Shown: one piece after another, positions 10,562 to 21,964 of the stretch
Numbering within the stretch: position 1 is the stretch's first letter
Layout of the letters: each line of letters begins with the position of its first letter
NCBI GenBank assembly: GCA_964019695.1
Contig: OZ026521.1
Coordinates: 34,728,774 to 34,792,773 of the forward strand
DNA: 64,000 nt
From: Loripinus fragilis
Taxonomy: Eukaryota > Mollusca > Bivalvia > Lucinida > Lucinidae
Reading direction: 5' to 3'
The notes under the pieces: model-generated
What the model was told of the DNA's origin: nothing
Seen by the model: only the letters and a program-made list of their open reading frames with translations
Database searches by the model: none
Made by a program: the position numbers and the translations under genes

Positions 10562-12197
10562 CAGTGATTTTTTTACAAATTTGTTTCTATGAGTCCCGGG
10601 ACTCACTGGGCCAAAATTCTTTGCATCCCAAACTCGAAGTTCTGCATCCCATACGACATCCACTTTGAATTATAAATTTTGTGTATCCATACGAATCCGG
10701 CCATTCATAGAAGCCAATTTGGGAAGCAAAACACTGGCAAACTTATTTATACTATAATAAAGATAAAACTTAACTTACTTTGTCAAGTAAAATAATAAAG
10801 ATATAAAAACCTACCTGACTTTCTTATTAATAAAAAGTTCAGTTGCAGACAGTATATTTCCTTAATTTAATCATATTATCATCTTTTGCCAAGAGTCAGA
10901 CTTTTATCTCGCAGTTTTCATATATTTTTTAGAGCCCAGGTCCTTAGCCCGTGTTCATCTAACTCTGCATGCCTACAAGTGTAGTGCTGGAAGTTACTGC
11001 ATTTGAGCCTTTGGACATACCATATTAATTTTTCTTTTATCATCTGTGCACAGTCCAGTCTCCGTACTTCATGAGCCTTCAGTAATACTTTAACCATTCT
11101 ATTGGTATTTGCTCGAAGCAGGGTGTTTAAACTTGCGGGTAAAACGCATTATTCAAATGTTTCATTTCGGGTTGGTAGTATTGGATCAGTACTGGTTTAT
11201 CGGCACTGGTTTTTACCAGTAGTCCGGTACTGGCTTTTACCGGTGAACTCCCCTACAGCGGGTCATATCTGAGGTAGCAAACCACTGATCGGATCAGCTG
11301 GGCCTCGGATCAGCTGGGCCTGGGCAAATTTGATAATATAAGGGGGTACCCTTCAACTCTTGGCTCTAAATACACTTTATTGTATTTTATACTGTAAAGT
11401 GCTGTTTATGTGTGCCTGGGAATGTTTGATCATCGATAAAAAGCATTTTTTGGCAACTGAAAATACTAAATGTGGCTATCCGGCTAAATATGAATGTGTG
11501 GCTGGTCTGGAAATGCATCAGAATTCTACTTTCATTTTCATATACACAAACTCGAAGCTGATTATCAAAAAAACGAGGTGGGAGGCAGGTATTGAGTTGT
11601 AGATATTGCACATGATCATGGAGATTTCTGCATGATTTAGCAAGATTTGAGTGGCTTGCTCGAGCACAATGTCCAGCGGGGGCATCGGATTTGGTACATT
11701 TTGTCGTGAAAATCGCCGTCGAAAAAGTGGGGTCCGAGAAGATTTCTATGCTATTGGCTCTATTATGTAAGATCAATTTTAGTGTTTTATTTCCCTAGAA
11801 TCCACAAAAACATCTCTAATCTTGATTTAGATTGAAGAGAATTGGCTTTTATATTTGAAACTGGTGGCAATCAGAATTTATCTAAGTGCGCCCTCCGGCA
11901 CGCTCTGGGGTCTCCGTTTGATGGTGGTTTGCTACCTGAAAACACGTGTTTCCCAAGGGAAGTAATGATCGCTATACTGTTGGGGAGTTTTTTTCAGTAC
12001 CGGTTTTTACCAATATTATTCAAGACACGATGCGCAAGTTAAAAAAAAAAACACTCAAAACGAAAGTTGCAAATACTAAATGCAGACTTTTCGCCACAAT
12101 TTTAATGCATCCTACAGGACTCTCATGGTTTAAAATCATGCGTCCTTTGTGAGAAGCATGCGTCTGAGACCCAGGACGCGCAGGTAAAAAAATCACT
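10562..12197. mobile_element. ~1.6-kb element with 15-bp inverted ends
   Basis: CAGTGATTTTTTTAC at the left and GTAAAAAAATCACTG at the right are exact inverted repeats. Inside, ACTGGTTTTTACCAG-type words at 11190-11240 recur inverted near 11990. CAGTG ends recall hAT transposons, but the flanking octamers agree poorly and no transposase is readable. Frames at 11360 (+) and 11387 (-) are in antisense overlap and unrecognised. Confidence 0.5.
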
Positions 12198-12756
12198 GAT
12201 CATATTGTCGAAATTTATGAAACAGACTATAATCGTGTAACGCGCATGTGATACGGGAAACCATAATGGCTTGAATAAAAAATACAAAGATTTGCTTTAT
12301 ATAATGCTGTTAAAGTCCTTTAGGATATAGTGAGTTATCTTATATTGCACTTATTTACTATGTGCAATTAAGCAAGGCATGCAAAGAATGGTAGTAAAGC
12401 AAATTAGAAATGCTGTACAGCGGGAGTTGACCTATATTCATGATCAATGTTCATTATTAGGACTAGTGCACAGACTGGTTCTCGGCCATTTACATGGAAA
12501 TTTTCAAGTTAAATTGCATCTATAATAAGATCGCGTGGTCAGTCTGAGTATTAACCAATGAGGGCATTGTTTTCTATCTGGTGTGATGAATATTACAATT
12601 TAAGAATACTTCTGATTGGTGAAAATTTGCATAAATTGTAGGTCTAAAGCGATATTAGAACGGCGGCCAAAAGGCCGCCGTAAAAAATGACCAAAATATT
12701 ACCGTGACCTTTATTAATAGCTAGGTACTCTATTTTGTGCACTCGTCGACTGCAAC
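12198..12756. other. No gene recognised
   Basis: Only a short palindrome ACGGCGGCCAAAAGGCCGCCGT at about 12660-12681 stands out. Confidence 0.5.
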
Positions 12757-12757
12757 C

Positions 12758-12912
12758 ACCGGATAGACGGCAATCGAAAACGTTTATATACTATGGATGA
12801 ACGTAGATCAAAAGTCGTTAGCGACAAATGGCAAACAAAAACACTGTTTCTAGCGATATTTGATCCGCGTTCATCGATTATTAAGACCGTTTTCGATTGC
12901 CACCTATCCGGT
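12758..12912. mobile_element. Foldback MITE
   Basis: ACCGGATAGACGGCAATCGA at the left and TCGATTGCCACCTATCCGGT at the right form inverted arms of ~25 bp. An inner inverted pair (GATGAACG...GATCAAA / TTTGATCCGCGTTCATC) is also visible. Confidence 0.7.
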
Positions 12913-13413
12913 GTGCCAGTGACAGGTTTTCTCGGGACGAGGCCCATATTGTAGCCTTCTTGCGGTTGGTTGTTTATCTTATCGTCCAATAATATTGTTA
13001 TCAGATAAAGCTATGTCGACTTCCTTGTTCTACACGGTATTACTATTTTTCAAAAATATATTTTCTTGCTGAGTAATTTGCATTATTTTGTCGTATACCA
13101 AGTTTAATTTTAGACTAAAATTTAAAGAAACACTCAGGTTTGCCCGATCCAAATAAGGCCCGATGATGTGACAGGAGCTGGTGAAGATATAATATCGAAG
13201 ACATTTTACAGGTATGGTCCATTTTCCTATTTCATAATTTCCCCTATTTGATGGAACCAGGCCAAGGGAAAATGGCACCACCGCCATAGAATGTTATGGG
13301 AGGGGTTCCAACAATATTCCTCCAATCACCTCTAACTCAATTACCGTGGCTGCTGGGGTTTTGTGATTTTTCGTGGTTATGTGAAGCTATCAAAGTCGAT
13401 GTGACGTCATGAC
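12913..13413. other. No gene recognised
   Basis: A minus-strand 85-codon frame (13030-13287) has no domain. A non-repetitive lead-in to the minisatellite. Confidence 0.45.
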
Positions 13414-14215
13414 GTTGTTTTAAGGTTGTGTGCCTGCTGGATGACGTCGCTTCTACCTCGATACGCCGTTGTTTTAAGGTTGTGTACCTGCTGGATGACG
13501 TCGCTTCTACGTTGATACGACGTTGTTTTAAGGTTATATGCTTGCTGAATGACGTCGCCTCTAAGTCGATACGACGTTGTTTGAAGGTTGTGTGCCTGCC
13601 GGATGACGTCGCCTCTACGTTGATACGACGTTGTTTAAAGGTTGTTTGTCTCTTGGCTAACGTCGCCCCTACGTCGATACGACGTTGTTTTAAGGTTGTG
13701 TACCTGCTGGATGACGTCGCCTCTACGTTGATACGACGTAGTTTAAGGTTGTGTGCCTGCTGGCTGATGTCGCCTCTACGTCGATACGACGTTGTTTTCA
13801 TTTTGTGTACCTGCCGGCTGACGTCGCCTCTACGTCGATACGACGTTGTTTTATGGTTATGTACCTGCTGGATGACGTCGCCTCTACGTCATTACGACGT
13901 TGTTTTAGGGCTGTGTGCCTGCTGGATGACGTCGCCTCAACATTGATATGACGTTGTTTTATGGTTATGTACCTGCTGGATGACGTCGCCTCTACGTTGA
14001 TACGACGTTGTTTTAAGGTTATGTACCTGCTGGATGATGTCGCCTCTACGTCGATACGACGTTGTTTTACGGCTGTGTGCCTGCTGGTTGACGTCGCCTC
14101 TACATTGATACGCCGTTGTTTTAAGGCTGTGTGCCTGCTGAATGCTTAGGCTAAGGCTGTGTGCCTGCTGGACGACGTCGCCTCGACGTTGATACGACGA
14201 TGTTTAAAGGTTGTG
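13414..14215. repeat. 54-bp minisatellite, about 15 units
   Basis: Units start GTTGTTTTAAGGTTGTGTGC at 13414, 13468, 13522 and so on, each 54 bp. Each carries TGGATGACGTCGCCTCTACG and TCGATACGACG. Because 54 is divisible by three, long frames stay open on both strands (13428-13946 plus, 13337-13801 minus), giving 18-residue protein repeats with no recognised fold. Units near 14150 are shortened. Confidence 0.95.
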
Positions 14216-14237
14216 GTTCTTTGTGCCAATCATCTCG

Positions 14238-14400
14238 TTGAAGAATAGTGAGCTTGCTGCTTTACTTTAATTGTGATCTTGCTTTCGTGTGTGTGTCTTT
14301 GTCTGTCTGTGTTCTGTGCCTCTTCCTAACGGTGCCATGGGTTGGTCTGTGGTCTGTGATTGTGGCATTTCCTGGCCATACTCTACTGTTTTACATCCCG
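14238..14400 (+). repeat. Composite dispersed repeat fragment with module B
   Basis: TGCTGCTTTACTTTAATTGT then GGTGCCATGGGTTGGTCTGT and GGCATTTCCTGGCCATACTC, as in 1797-2515. Confidence 0.7.
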
Positions 14401-14588
14401 AAAGTTCTTTGTTGACGCTTGTACTTGAATTCGCGACTTTGTTCAGCCAGTCTTTTACGCGGACAAAACAAAAGAACTTCGAGCACAGGCGGGCAGTGAA
14501 TGCCCAGATCAGTCTGTGAGAATCTGTATGAGGTAAACTAATCAGTGAAACTGTATGTAGACTACAATGAAAGGATCTGGGGATGCAG

Positions 14589-14675
14589 CATCTTCGCAAG
14601 CCAAGGGTACTAAGTCCACTTCGTTCCTTACGTAAGGAACGAAATGGACTTAGTACCCGTGGCTTGCGAAGATGG
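14589..14675. mobile_element. Palindromic MITE, second copy
   Basis: Same family as 40049-40129. Arms of 42 bp (14590-14631 and 14632-14673) pair with three mismatches and have no loop. Flanks GGATGCAG and TGATGCAG agree at 7 of 8 bases, a likely target duplication. Confidence 0.8.
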
Positions 14676-14683
14676 TGATGCAG

Positions 14684-15559
14684 TTGCGATTTACGAACTT
14701 TTTCTCATATATCTTTAACCCTTAATCCTGGCATCCTTTTTATTGGACATAGACAAAAAGTGCAGACCCAGGTCAGGCAAAACAAAACGTGGCGTCTTAC
14801 AAGGGTCTTCACTGTTTGCCTACATAATTTTCTATTAAAATTTGAATAGAATTCTATAAATACCGCCCAACAACCCTTAAAATTGAAATTGACATGTTCG
14901 GCTTAAATGGATAAATCATTCCTTACAAGCTTAAGGAGCAAACAAATTCGCAAATATATGCGAACGTGTTTATTTTGCGAAAAAGTATAGTGGACATGAA
15001 CTGCTACTAGTGTTATATAGGTACATGACGTCAAAACACCGTCATATCGACGTATATGCGACGTTATGTCGTCGTTTTGACGTCCATACGACGTTGTTTA
15101 AGGTTGTGTGCCTGCTGGGATGTTGTGGTTGGAACAGTGCAATATTATAACAGGATAAAATGCAACTCTGACAGCGAATCTAATCACTTTAGCAACTTCG
15201 CCGCCGTGGATGAATCGTGCTTTAGACTTATATTTTCGAATTAAAGACGTTTATCTTCGAGATTCTGACAGCTGTGTCATTTGCATAATGTCTTCGAATA
15301 GCAGTTGTTTCCCAAAAGGAATGGAGCGACACAAGAACCTGTTTTTTGCAAGCTTGCACGCAACCGATACATTTATTTGACAAAAGATAATTTAATCAAC
15401 TCATATGAAAGAGTCACTTCTCGCATTGCAATGTCACGTGTGAAACTTCTTTTGCATTTGCTGTAACGTATAGGCTTATAGGTTCGCTTTTAGTTTTCGC
15501 CCTGGTCTTTCAATGTCCGCTTATGCCAGAAGGGATGTTTTAAGTCTTGCGTAGTAACC
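14684..15559. other. No gene apart from the minisatellite outlier
   Basis: AT-rich and otherwise featureless. Confidence 0.4.
15010..15122. repeat. Outlying minisatellite-related sequence
   Basis: ACATGACGTCAAAACACCGT, then CGTCCATACGACGTTGTTTA and GGTTGTGTGCCTGCTGG match the 54-bp unit. This is one unit plus a degenerate ACGTC-rich lead, ~800 bp from the main array. Confidence 0.75.
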
Positions 15560-15905
15560 TCCCAGGGGAGGGGGGGGTACTCTGATATTTTCATACATAC
15601 GTAGGCTTGGGTCATTTTTTGGGGTTCAAAATTTTGAATTTCAATATTTTTTGGTGTTTTCAGAAAAATAAATATTTTTTGGGGTATTAAGATTTTGTGG
15701 ATATTTTTTTGGGTCATCACAAAATTGGACTATATTTAGGGGTCATTTCTATGCATTTTAGGGTCTTTTCTTAAGGTCAAGGTACAGAATGGGGGATATT
15801 TTTTGGGTTGCTAAAATTTTAAATATTTTTTGGGGTGCTTGAAATTCCTTATATTTTTTGGGGGTGAAGGGTAGATGCCCCCCCCCCCCCCCCCCCCGAG
15901 TAAAC
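15560..15905 (+). mobile_element. G-rich 'ATATTTTTTGGGG' element
   Basis: Begins with GGGGAGGGGGGGGTACTCTG, continues with many ATATTTTTTGGGG-type words separated by 20-40 bp, and ends in a long C-tract. Minus-oriented relatives at 49440-49735 and 6500-6720 share TACGTAGGCTTGGGTCATTT. Confidence 0.7.
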
Positions 15906-15957
15906 TATTAAATGTGTTTTTCTTTTCACAAAGGAGAACATTTGTATACAGTATCAG

Positions 15958-16196
15958 TTCCAGTTCAATATAACAGCGGGCAACTATTGGCCAGCTAGCG
16001 AAACGCTATTGGCGTTTCGCTAGCTTGCCAGTAGTGACCCGCTCAAATGGCGTTTCACTGGCGGGCCAATAGCACCAGCGAAACGCCATTTGAATTCAAA
16101 TGGGTCAATAGTGACCCGCTTTTATATTGCAGTCAAATGACGTTTAGCTGGGTGGCCAATAGCGACACACTTTTATATTGAACTGGAAATGTATAT
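15958..16196. mobile_element. Foldback MITE with nested palindromes
   Basis: Outer ends CCAGTTCAATATAA and TTATATTGAACTGG are inverted. Inside, GCTAGCGAAACGCTATTGGC and its complement, and several GCGAAACGCCATTT / AAATGGCGTTTC pairs, make smaller hairpins. A related fragment lies at 30793-30830. Confidence 0.75.
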
Positions 16197-16855
16197 AATT
16201 ATTCTGAAAAAAAATACTCTTAGGAATTAGAGAAAACCTACAAATTTCGAAATTTGGAAATTATACGGAAGTGATTTGAATAAATCATAAATAAAACATT
16301 TTGTCTGATGAATTTGTTCCCTGTGTCTTGCTGGGTCATAATGCCAAGTTGTTAGATGTAAACATACATCAAACACTGACGTACTAAAAGTTATCTAATG
16401 TTAAGGTTAACATGGCTAATGTTAAGGTTAACATGGCTAATGTTAAGGTTAACTTAGATCGAAAGGTTTGGGTGCAGTATTGAAAGACTCTATCAATTTC
16501 CTATGTCAGGCGGTCCTCAGAAATGGATAATACTGACAACTCCACAATACCATAGTGGATGAGCATGTGGTTATATGCAAATGAGATGCAAAGTGTTTTG
16601 AGTACCACCCAGAAAAGCGATGTTAAAGCACGCCCATGATGTATCGTTTCAGAATTTGCTCAGTAAATACATGTTCATTTTAGTGTAAATTCACATGAAA
16701 TGCATCATCTAACAAGATGGATTGCTCGCCGAAATCTTTGTGATGAGGAGAGGATGTTTACCGAAAATATATATATTCAATTTCTCTAGCATCTAAGTCC
16801 ATCTTGGGTATCACTCAGACTATCAATCCTCTAAGTTGAATCAGAACAATGTTAA
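16197..16855. other. No gene recognised
   Basis: Contains only the short 22-bp tandem repeat. Confidence 0.4.
16395..16453 (+). repeat. 22-bp tandem repeat, three units
   Basis: TAATGTTAAGGTTAACATGGC repeated; each unit holds the palindrome GTTAAGGTTAAC. Confidence 0.9.
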
Positions 16856-17960
16856 TGTCTGACCTTTTTACCCAACCCAAAAGGTCAGGGGTGTGCATAA
16901 GGTCAAGTGTTTTACTTGCATAATGTTTGACACTTCTTTCCTTTTAATTTGATATGCAGCATGACCTTCTTCAGATATACTTTTGACCTTTTGACCCCAT
17001 CCAGGGATCATGGGTGTATAAAAGGGCAGACTGTTGCTTACATTTTGTTCTCTGCTTCATTCCCGTTGATTTGATATGCACTTTCGAAAAAGAAAACAAA
17101 TGACTTTTGACCCCATCCCAGGGGTCAAGGGTGACTGCGTTTAATGGCAAAATGTATTTACTAGCATGTAATTGTATGCTTAATTCCCTTTAATTTGAGA
17201 TGCAAAATGACCATATTCTGAAAAAAAAAATTATATTAAGCCTATGTGACCCCTATTGGCATAATCAAAACAAACAACGTAGTGGTTCTCTAGGTGATGC
17301 TACATACCAAATATTAAGGATTTAGGCATTATGGTTTCAGACGAGAAGATTTTTCGTGTTTACCCTATATAAGCCCATGTGAAGTATGTGACCCCCAGGG
17401 AGGGGCCACAGGGACTTGGTAAAGGTCTACTACGGATGCTACATATCAAAAATCTAGGTTATATGCCCTGTGCTTCAAGACAAGACGACTGTTTCATGTT
17501 TTCTCGATATTTAAAAAAAATGTGACCCCTGGGGCGGGGATATTTTTATCCCCAGGGGCATACTCTGTACATACTTGGTAGAAGTCTACTAGATAATGCT
17601 ACATATCAAATATCAAGGCTCAAAGCCTTGTTGTTTTACATGATTTTTTATCTTTCCCTATATAAGGCTGTGTAGAACATGTGACCCCCGGGGCAGACCC
17701 ATTTTCTGCCCCAGGGGCATAATTTGAACAAACTTGGTAGAGGTCTGCTAGATGATGCTACATACCAAATATAAAGGCACTAGGCCTTGTGGTTTCAGAA
17801 AAGAAGATTTTTAAAGCTGTCATCTCGAAAATATACATTTTAGCCTGTGTGACCTATATACACAACGGACTAAAACCATTTAAACAATAATTTAAGAGGG
17901 CCATATAAGGATCATTGCTGTCAAGTTTGGTCAAGCTTCAGCCAGTAGCTTAGAAGGAGA
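16856..17960 (+). mobile_element. Tandem-repeat element (family T2)
   Basis: First part: ~115-bp units carrying TTTTGACCCCATCCCAGGGG and TTTAATTTGATATGCA-type words (about 16860-17215). Second part: about four 143-160 bp units carrying GATGCTACATACCAAATAT (17294, 17437, 17596, 17756) and TGTGACCCCxGGG. A copy of the first part lies at 51235-51600. Confidence 0.7.
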
Positions 17961-17989
17961 TGTCCTTTGAAGTAATTGTTGACGACACA

Positions 17990-18191
17990 CAATGGACGAC
18001 GCACTACCGTCATTCCCCCCTCCCGCTGATTCAAGAAGGGTTATTGTCAGTTACAAGCGAAAGTATGTACACAAAGTACTGGTTATTACTACGTATATTA
18101 GTCAAGCTTGCCCATGAAAAAGGATGGTTATGTGAGCTGACCATACCATGTAGCTGTTGATTGGGACGTAAAACATCAAACCAAACAAACA
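17990..18191 (+). repeat. SINE 3' part, interrupted
   Basis: CCGCTGATTCAAGAAGGGTT, GTCAGTTACAAGCGAAAGTA and the tail TTGATTGGGACGTAAAACAT-(CAAA)n match the SINE at 24561-24819. There is an extra ~80 bp between the body and the tail, and no tRNA head. Confidence 0.7.
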
Positions 18192-18309
18192 AAAAGCTTA
18201 TCATTTAATACATTCTTGTCATACAAGAAAAAGTAAATGTGAATGACCAGGAAATGCTACATAGACTAAAGTAATGCTATTCTACAGCAAGGTGATTGCT
18301 AAATAACTG

Positions 18310-18512
18310 GTAGAAATGACACCAAGAGCCACACCAGAAAACAAGAATCCTACACAAAATCCCAACACAAAATGGGAGAAACAATCATCGGAATTAACAA
18401 CACCAGAATCACCACCTAAGAACGGAAACAGCCTATATATGAACTATGCCACATGGCTTAAATGCATTTAACTGACAAAACCCTCGCCCTAGATTCTGCA
18501 GCTGTTAAATCA
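18310..18512 (-). repeat. Composite dispersed repeat fragment with module A
   Basis: Reverse complement of module A (CCTCGCCCTAGATTCTGCAG near 18482) preceded by ACACAAAATGGGAGAAACAA, which also occurs near 55425. Confidence 0.65.
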
Positions 18513-18593
18513 CAAAACCCTTACACAGAAAAACAAAGTAACAGAGTCACATTAATGTACAAGATGCCACCAACCCACTCTGCGATCACTATA

Positions 18594-18632
18594 ACAACAA
18601 CATCATCAACAACAACAACAACAACAACAACA
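18594..18632 (+). repeat. (CAA)n microsatellite
   Basis: About a dozen near-perfect CAA/ACA units. Confidence 0.9.
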
Positions 18633-18859
18633 GACCCATTGCCTGAAAGCGGACAGAAGCTAAGCCTGTCCTTCGGAGTTTGCGACTAGATAAGGTTCTA
18701 ACCAACCAACATGATCTAGCAAGAATATTGAAATTATGCATGTAGAAAGTCTTTCTATTATTCCTTCTAGCTTGATGCGTTGATCGGGCTGCATGGATAC
18801 TTTGGGCCTTCTTGTCCGCATATACACTAAGCAGACATATAGTCAGGGCCCTTAGGGAC

Positions 18860-19050
18860 AAAAAATAGGTCCCGTGCGAATTGTTTGCCGATTTATGGTG
18901 ACCTATATCAAAACCTTCAATGGAGTCTTACCTTTGATTTAAAGATGGTCACCCATCTCAAATCCGCGTCTGAGGCTAGTTATGACGTCATAAATATGGC
19001 GACCATAATGAGAAACTGCTCGTTAATAAAAGCTATGGTTTGTGTTGGTA
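18860..19050 (+). repeat. Dispersed repeat (GGTGACC / TGACGTCAT family)
   Basis: CCGTGCGAATTGTTTGCCGA, GTCACCCATCT and TTATGACGTCATAAATATGG match the complement of 23075-23405. Confidence 0.65.
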
Positions 19051-19319
19051 TGGTCATATTTATCCAACACGAACACCTTTTTTAACATAATATCAATTAT
19101 TTTAGTCATATGATAGTTACACTTATGCTTTACCTGACTTTGACAATGAATTATTTCTCGATAACTATATTTTCCATGCAAAATACTGTAGATTCCCTAG
19201 AAATACCCAGCTTATCGGGCCACCTTTAGACTGATGGCCGAGAATGTTATTGCCCCCACTCGGGAATTTCGCAAACCTTATCCTATCTAAAAGAGAATTT
19301 CATGCTGCGTCTTTTAATA

Positions 19320-20840
19320 GATGTTTGCACTATGTTCGCCGGGGCGTTAGTCTCTGACAGCCTGTTACATATGTTACCATATTAAATTTAGAAAAAAAAA
19401 GAAAATTAAAAGTTTGAGCTACAGAAAGAAGGCTAATTATTTAAATTACTCATATGGTCTGCATATTGACTACTTTAGCTACATATAAATTCTTTTGGAG
19501 CAAAATTACAGCTTCCTGTGGTGTTATGTGCGTTACTTTAATTAGATTACCCTTTAAACATGAAAATTGTGACCAGTATCATCTACTTTTTAGCTGATAT
19601 GTGCATTTTCGAAAATGTTTTGATTATTTTATACTAACAAACTCATTTGGGTTAGAATAAATCCAAAGTTTGCTTTTATACTTTAAATTAAGTGTCTTAT
19701 ACGAGCAATTATTAAAACAACCCAAAGGCTACACCCAATTTTAAGGAGCCGAATTTGGTAGGCATCATTTAAGTAAAAATATATGAAAACATTTGCTGCT
19801 GTTGGATATCTTGCATTTTTGGGATTGTCTTGCTCATATTATAAAGAATTATAGATTTTGCAGGTTAAACAACAAGATTGAATCACTTGTTAAAGGCTGT
19901 AACATATGTTACATGACATAATAAATGAGCAAGGACATTGACTTGATGTAAGAAAAATATTTCAAGAAAAAATGAATATAATTCGCATGTTTTCCTAGCT
20001 AAAGTCTCTAGCCTCTGGTGCCTAAATCTTAGGTATTGATGATTATTAAGCCCCTGTACCTTTGTTACAGATGTTATGAATATTTGTTTTCAATATTTCT
20101 TGATATGAATAATTCTAAAATAAAGATACATCCTAGAAGAACATAGGAAATAATCTTTTCACATTTAAACAGTACAATTTAGTAAATGTCCCTTTCTAAT
20201 GTAAATATTCTAAACCAATCCTTATCCAAGTCATATACATGTACAATATCGATTATTATTTCTGCTTCGCTGGTAAAATAATTGTCCTCCTCATATCATA
20301 AAAACCAGAATAATCATCAAACAAGATTTTGACTGCAAGCTGAGTATTGACCTGCTCCATCCCAAACCCTTTTAGACATATTCTATCGTATGTACCGATT
20401 CAAGGTGCGTCGAATAGGAGATGTTTGCACACTGTAAGCATGGGTGTTAGCCTATATCAGCTTGTTACATATGTTATTTTATCAATTTGAGAATAAGAAA
20501 ATTGAAGTTTGAGGTACAGAAAGAAAACCTTAAAACTAGCTAATCAATGAACATTCTAATAGTCTGCAAATAACTGGATGTCTTTACTACATATGACAGC
20601 TGTTTAACATTAATACAGCTACATGTTGTATTATGTGCGTTACATGAACCTAATTATAATTTAAAATTGGTAATTTTGGCTATCGTCATTTAGTTTAACG
20701 ACTGATCTGATTTGGTTTCAAACCGTTTTAGATTTGGTTTAACAAACATATACTCAATTGACGAATACAAATCCAAAGTTTGCTTTTCTATCTTAATATT
20801 TTGTCATATATGAGCTAATGCACAATCCTATCTAGTCTAG
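19320..20840 (+). repeat. Diverged 1.1-kb direct duplication
   Basis: 19320-19720 and 20420-20830 share ordered landmarks 1100-1110 bp apart: CTGTTACATATGTTA (19362/20462), AAAGTTTGAGCTACAGAAAG, TATGTGCGTTAC and ATCCAAAGTTTGCTTTT (19661/20771). The spacer 19720-20420 has two more ACATATGTTAC-like words. No coding potential. Confidence 0.65.
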
Positions 20841-21430
20841 CTCCTAGACCTTGATGTTTTTGTCAATTTTACTTTACGTTTCATTCATTATAAATTGATT
20901 TTATATAGCCAGTCTCATCTCTTTCTCTCTTTGATATCCACACCTAATCACAAATATTGCTATCATAGAGGAAAGAGGGAGATTAAAGGAATTATTATTT
21001 CAAAATGAAATTATCATTTATAAAAAAACGAACATGATATCAAACTAGTGGCTAGTCTAAACCCTACCCCCAGTTTTGCATAGGAGCAAATTTTGTTTTC
21101 GCCGCTTAGATAAACACATATAAAACAATTGCAGAGTGTTGATATTTTTCATTTTCTTAAACAGTCTTGCGCATATATCATTAAGTTTCTAAGATCAGGA
21201 CACTAATTAAAGATGTCAATGTGCAATGATGCCACAACCAGGGCTCTGATCGAATTCCATGCACGTTCAGGTGCTGGTATTAACTAGTTCAATGTCAGGA
21301 AAGAGCAAGAAATCATATTGGCGGGCATTTAGCTATGCTGGAGACTCTATCCACGAAACATTCTTTCACCTCGGCTCAGTGCTCTTAGAAAGCACTGTGG
21401 CGGATGCACTATAGTAATATATTTGTAAAT
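20841..21430. other. No gene recognised
   Basis: AT-rich; nothing supported. Confidence 0.4.
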
Positions 21431-21433
21431 TGT

Positions 21434-21560
21434 CCTGATCTCTTGGCTCTCGTTTGTGATGTCAAACTAAGAGTTTGTTACTTTCCCATTGGTATCCTGG
21501 GTCAGGTGTGGTACTTGATTGTATCGATTCCTGATCTTTGCCGTCTTTCTTACTTTGCAT
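21434..21560 (+). repeat. Composite dispersed repeat fragment
   Basis: CTCTTGGCTCTCGTTTGTGA and TGATTGTATCGATTCCTGAT match the middle of 1797-2515. The 129-codon frame 21404-21793 runs through it and is therefore not a gene. Confidence 0.65.
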
Positions 21561-21810
21561 TAGCCAGTCACCGATATTGTTCGACTCACTGTGTTGAGGT
21601 GGTGGATGTTTTGGAGAAAAAAAAGCTGAATTGCAAGAACTACCACCTCCAAGAGCTGTGTTTCTCGAAGGTGTCAAACGTGCGCAGTATCAGTGAATCA
21701 TTTGGAAAACCTCACCTGTCATTAATCCTGACAAATCAATGCCTGACAATTATGGTTAGAGGCCGGACTGTGATAAACATTGTCCCGTTATGATGACATT
21801 GCCCATGTGC

Positions 21811-21964
21811 GGATCCAGAGGGGGATAGGGGGTCCGGACACTCCCTCTGGATAATAACAAGTACGTATATGGGTTTCTATAGAAATTAGCATTTGGACCC
21901 CCCCTGGAAAAAAGTTGGACACCCCCCCCCCGCCCCCGGAAAATAATGGACCGCCTCTGGATCC
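21811..21964. mobile_element. GGATCCAG-ended MITE
   Basis: GGATCCAGAGGGGGATAGGG at the left and CCGCCTCTGGATCC at the right are inverted; the interior is C-tract rich. Other members: 34081-34407, 47573-47853 and a part at 53415-53526. Confidence 0.75.

Noticed and set aside
11360..11776. Overlapping 80- and 129-codon frames as genes
   Set aside because: Antisense to each other inside an inverted-end element; no motif, odd composition.
10562..12197. Firm assignment to hAT
   Set aside because: Only the CAGTG ends support it; the flanking octamers differ at several positions and no transposase is readable.
13337..13946. Long overlapping frames on both strands (172 and 154 codons) as repeat proteins
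   Set aside because: They are produced by the 54-bp period of the minisatellite, which cannot create new stops; both strands are open, and there is no splice or start context.
21404..21793. 129-codon frame as a gene
   Set aside because: Runs through a dispersed repeat block found elsewhere in the window and has no recognised domain.
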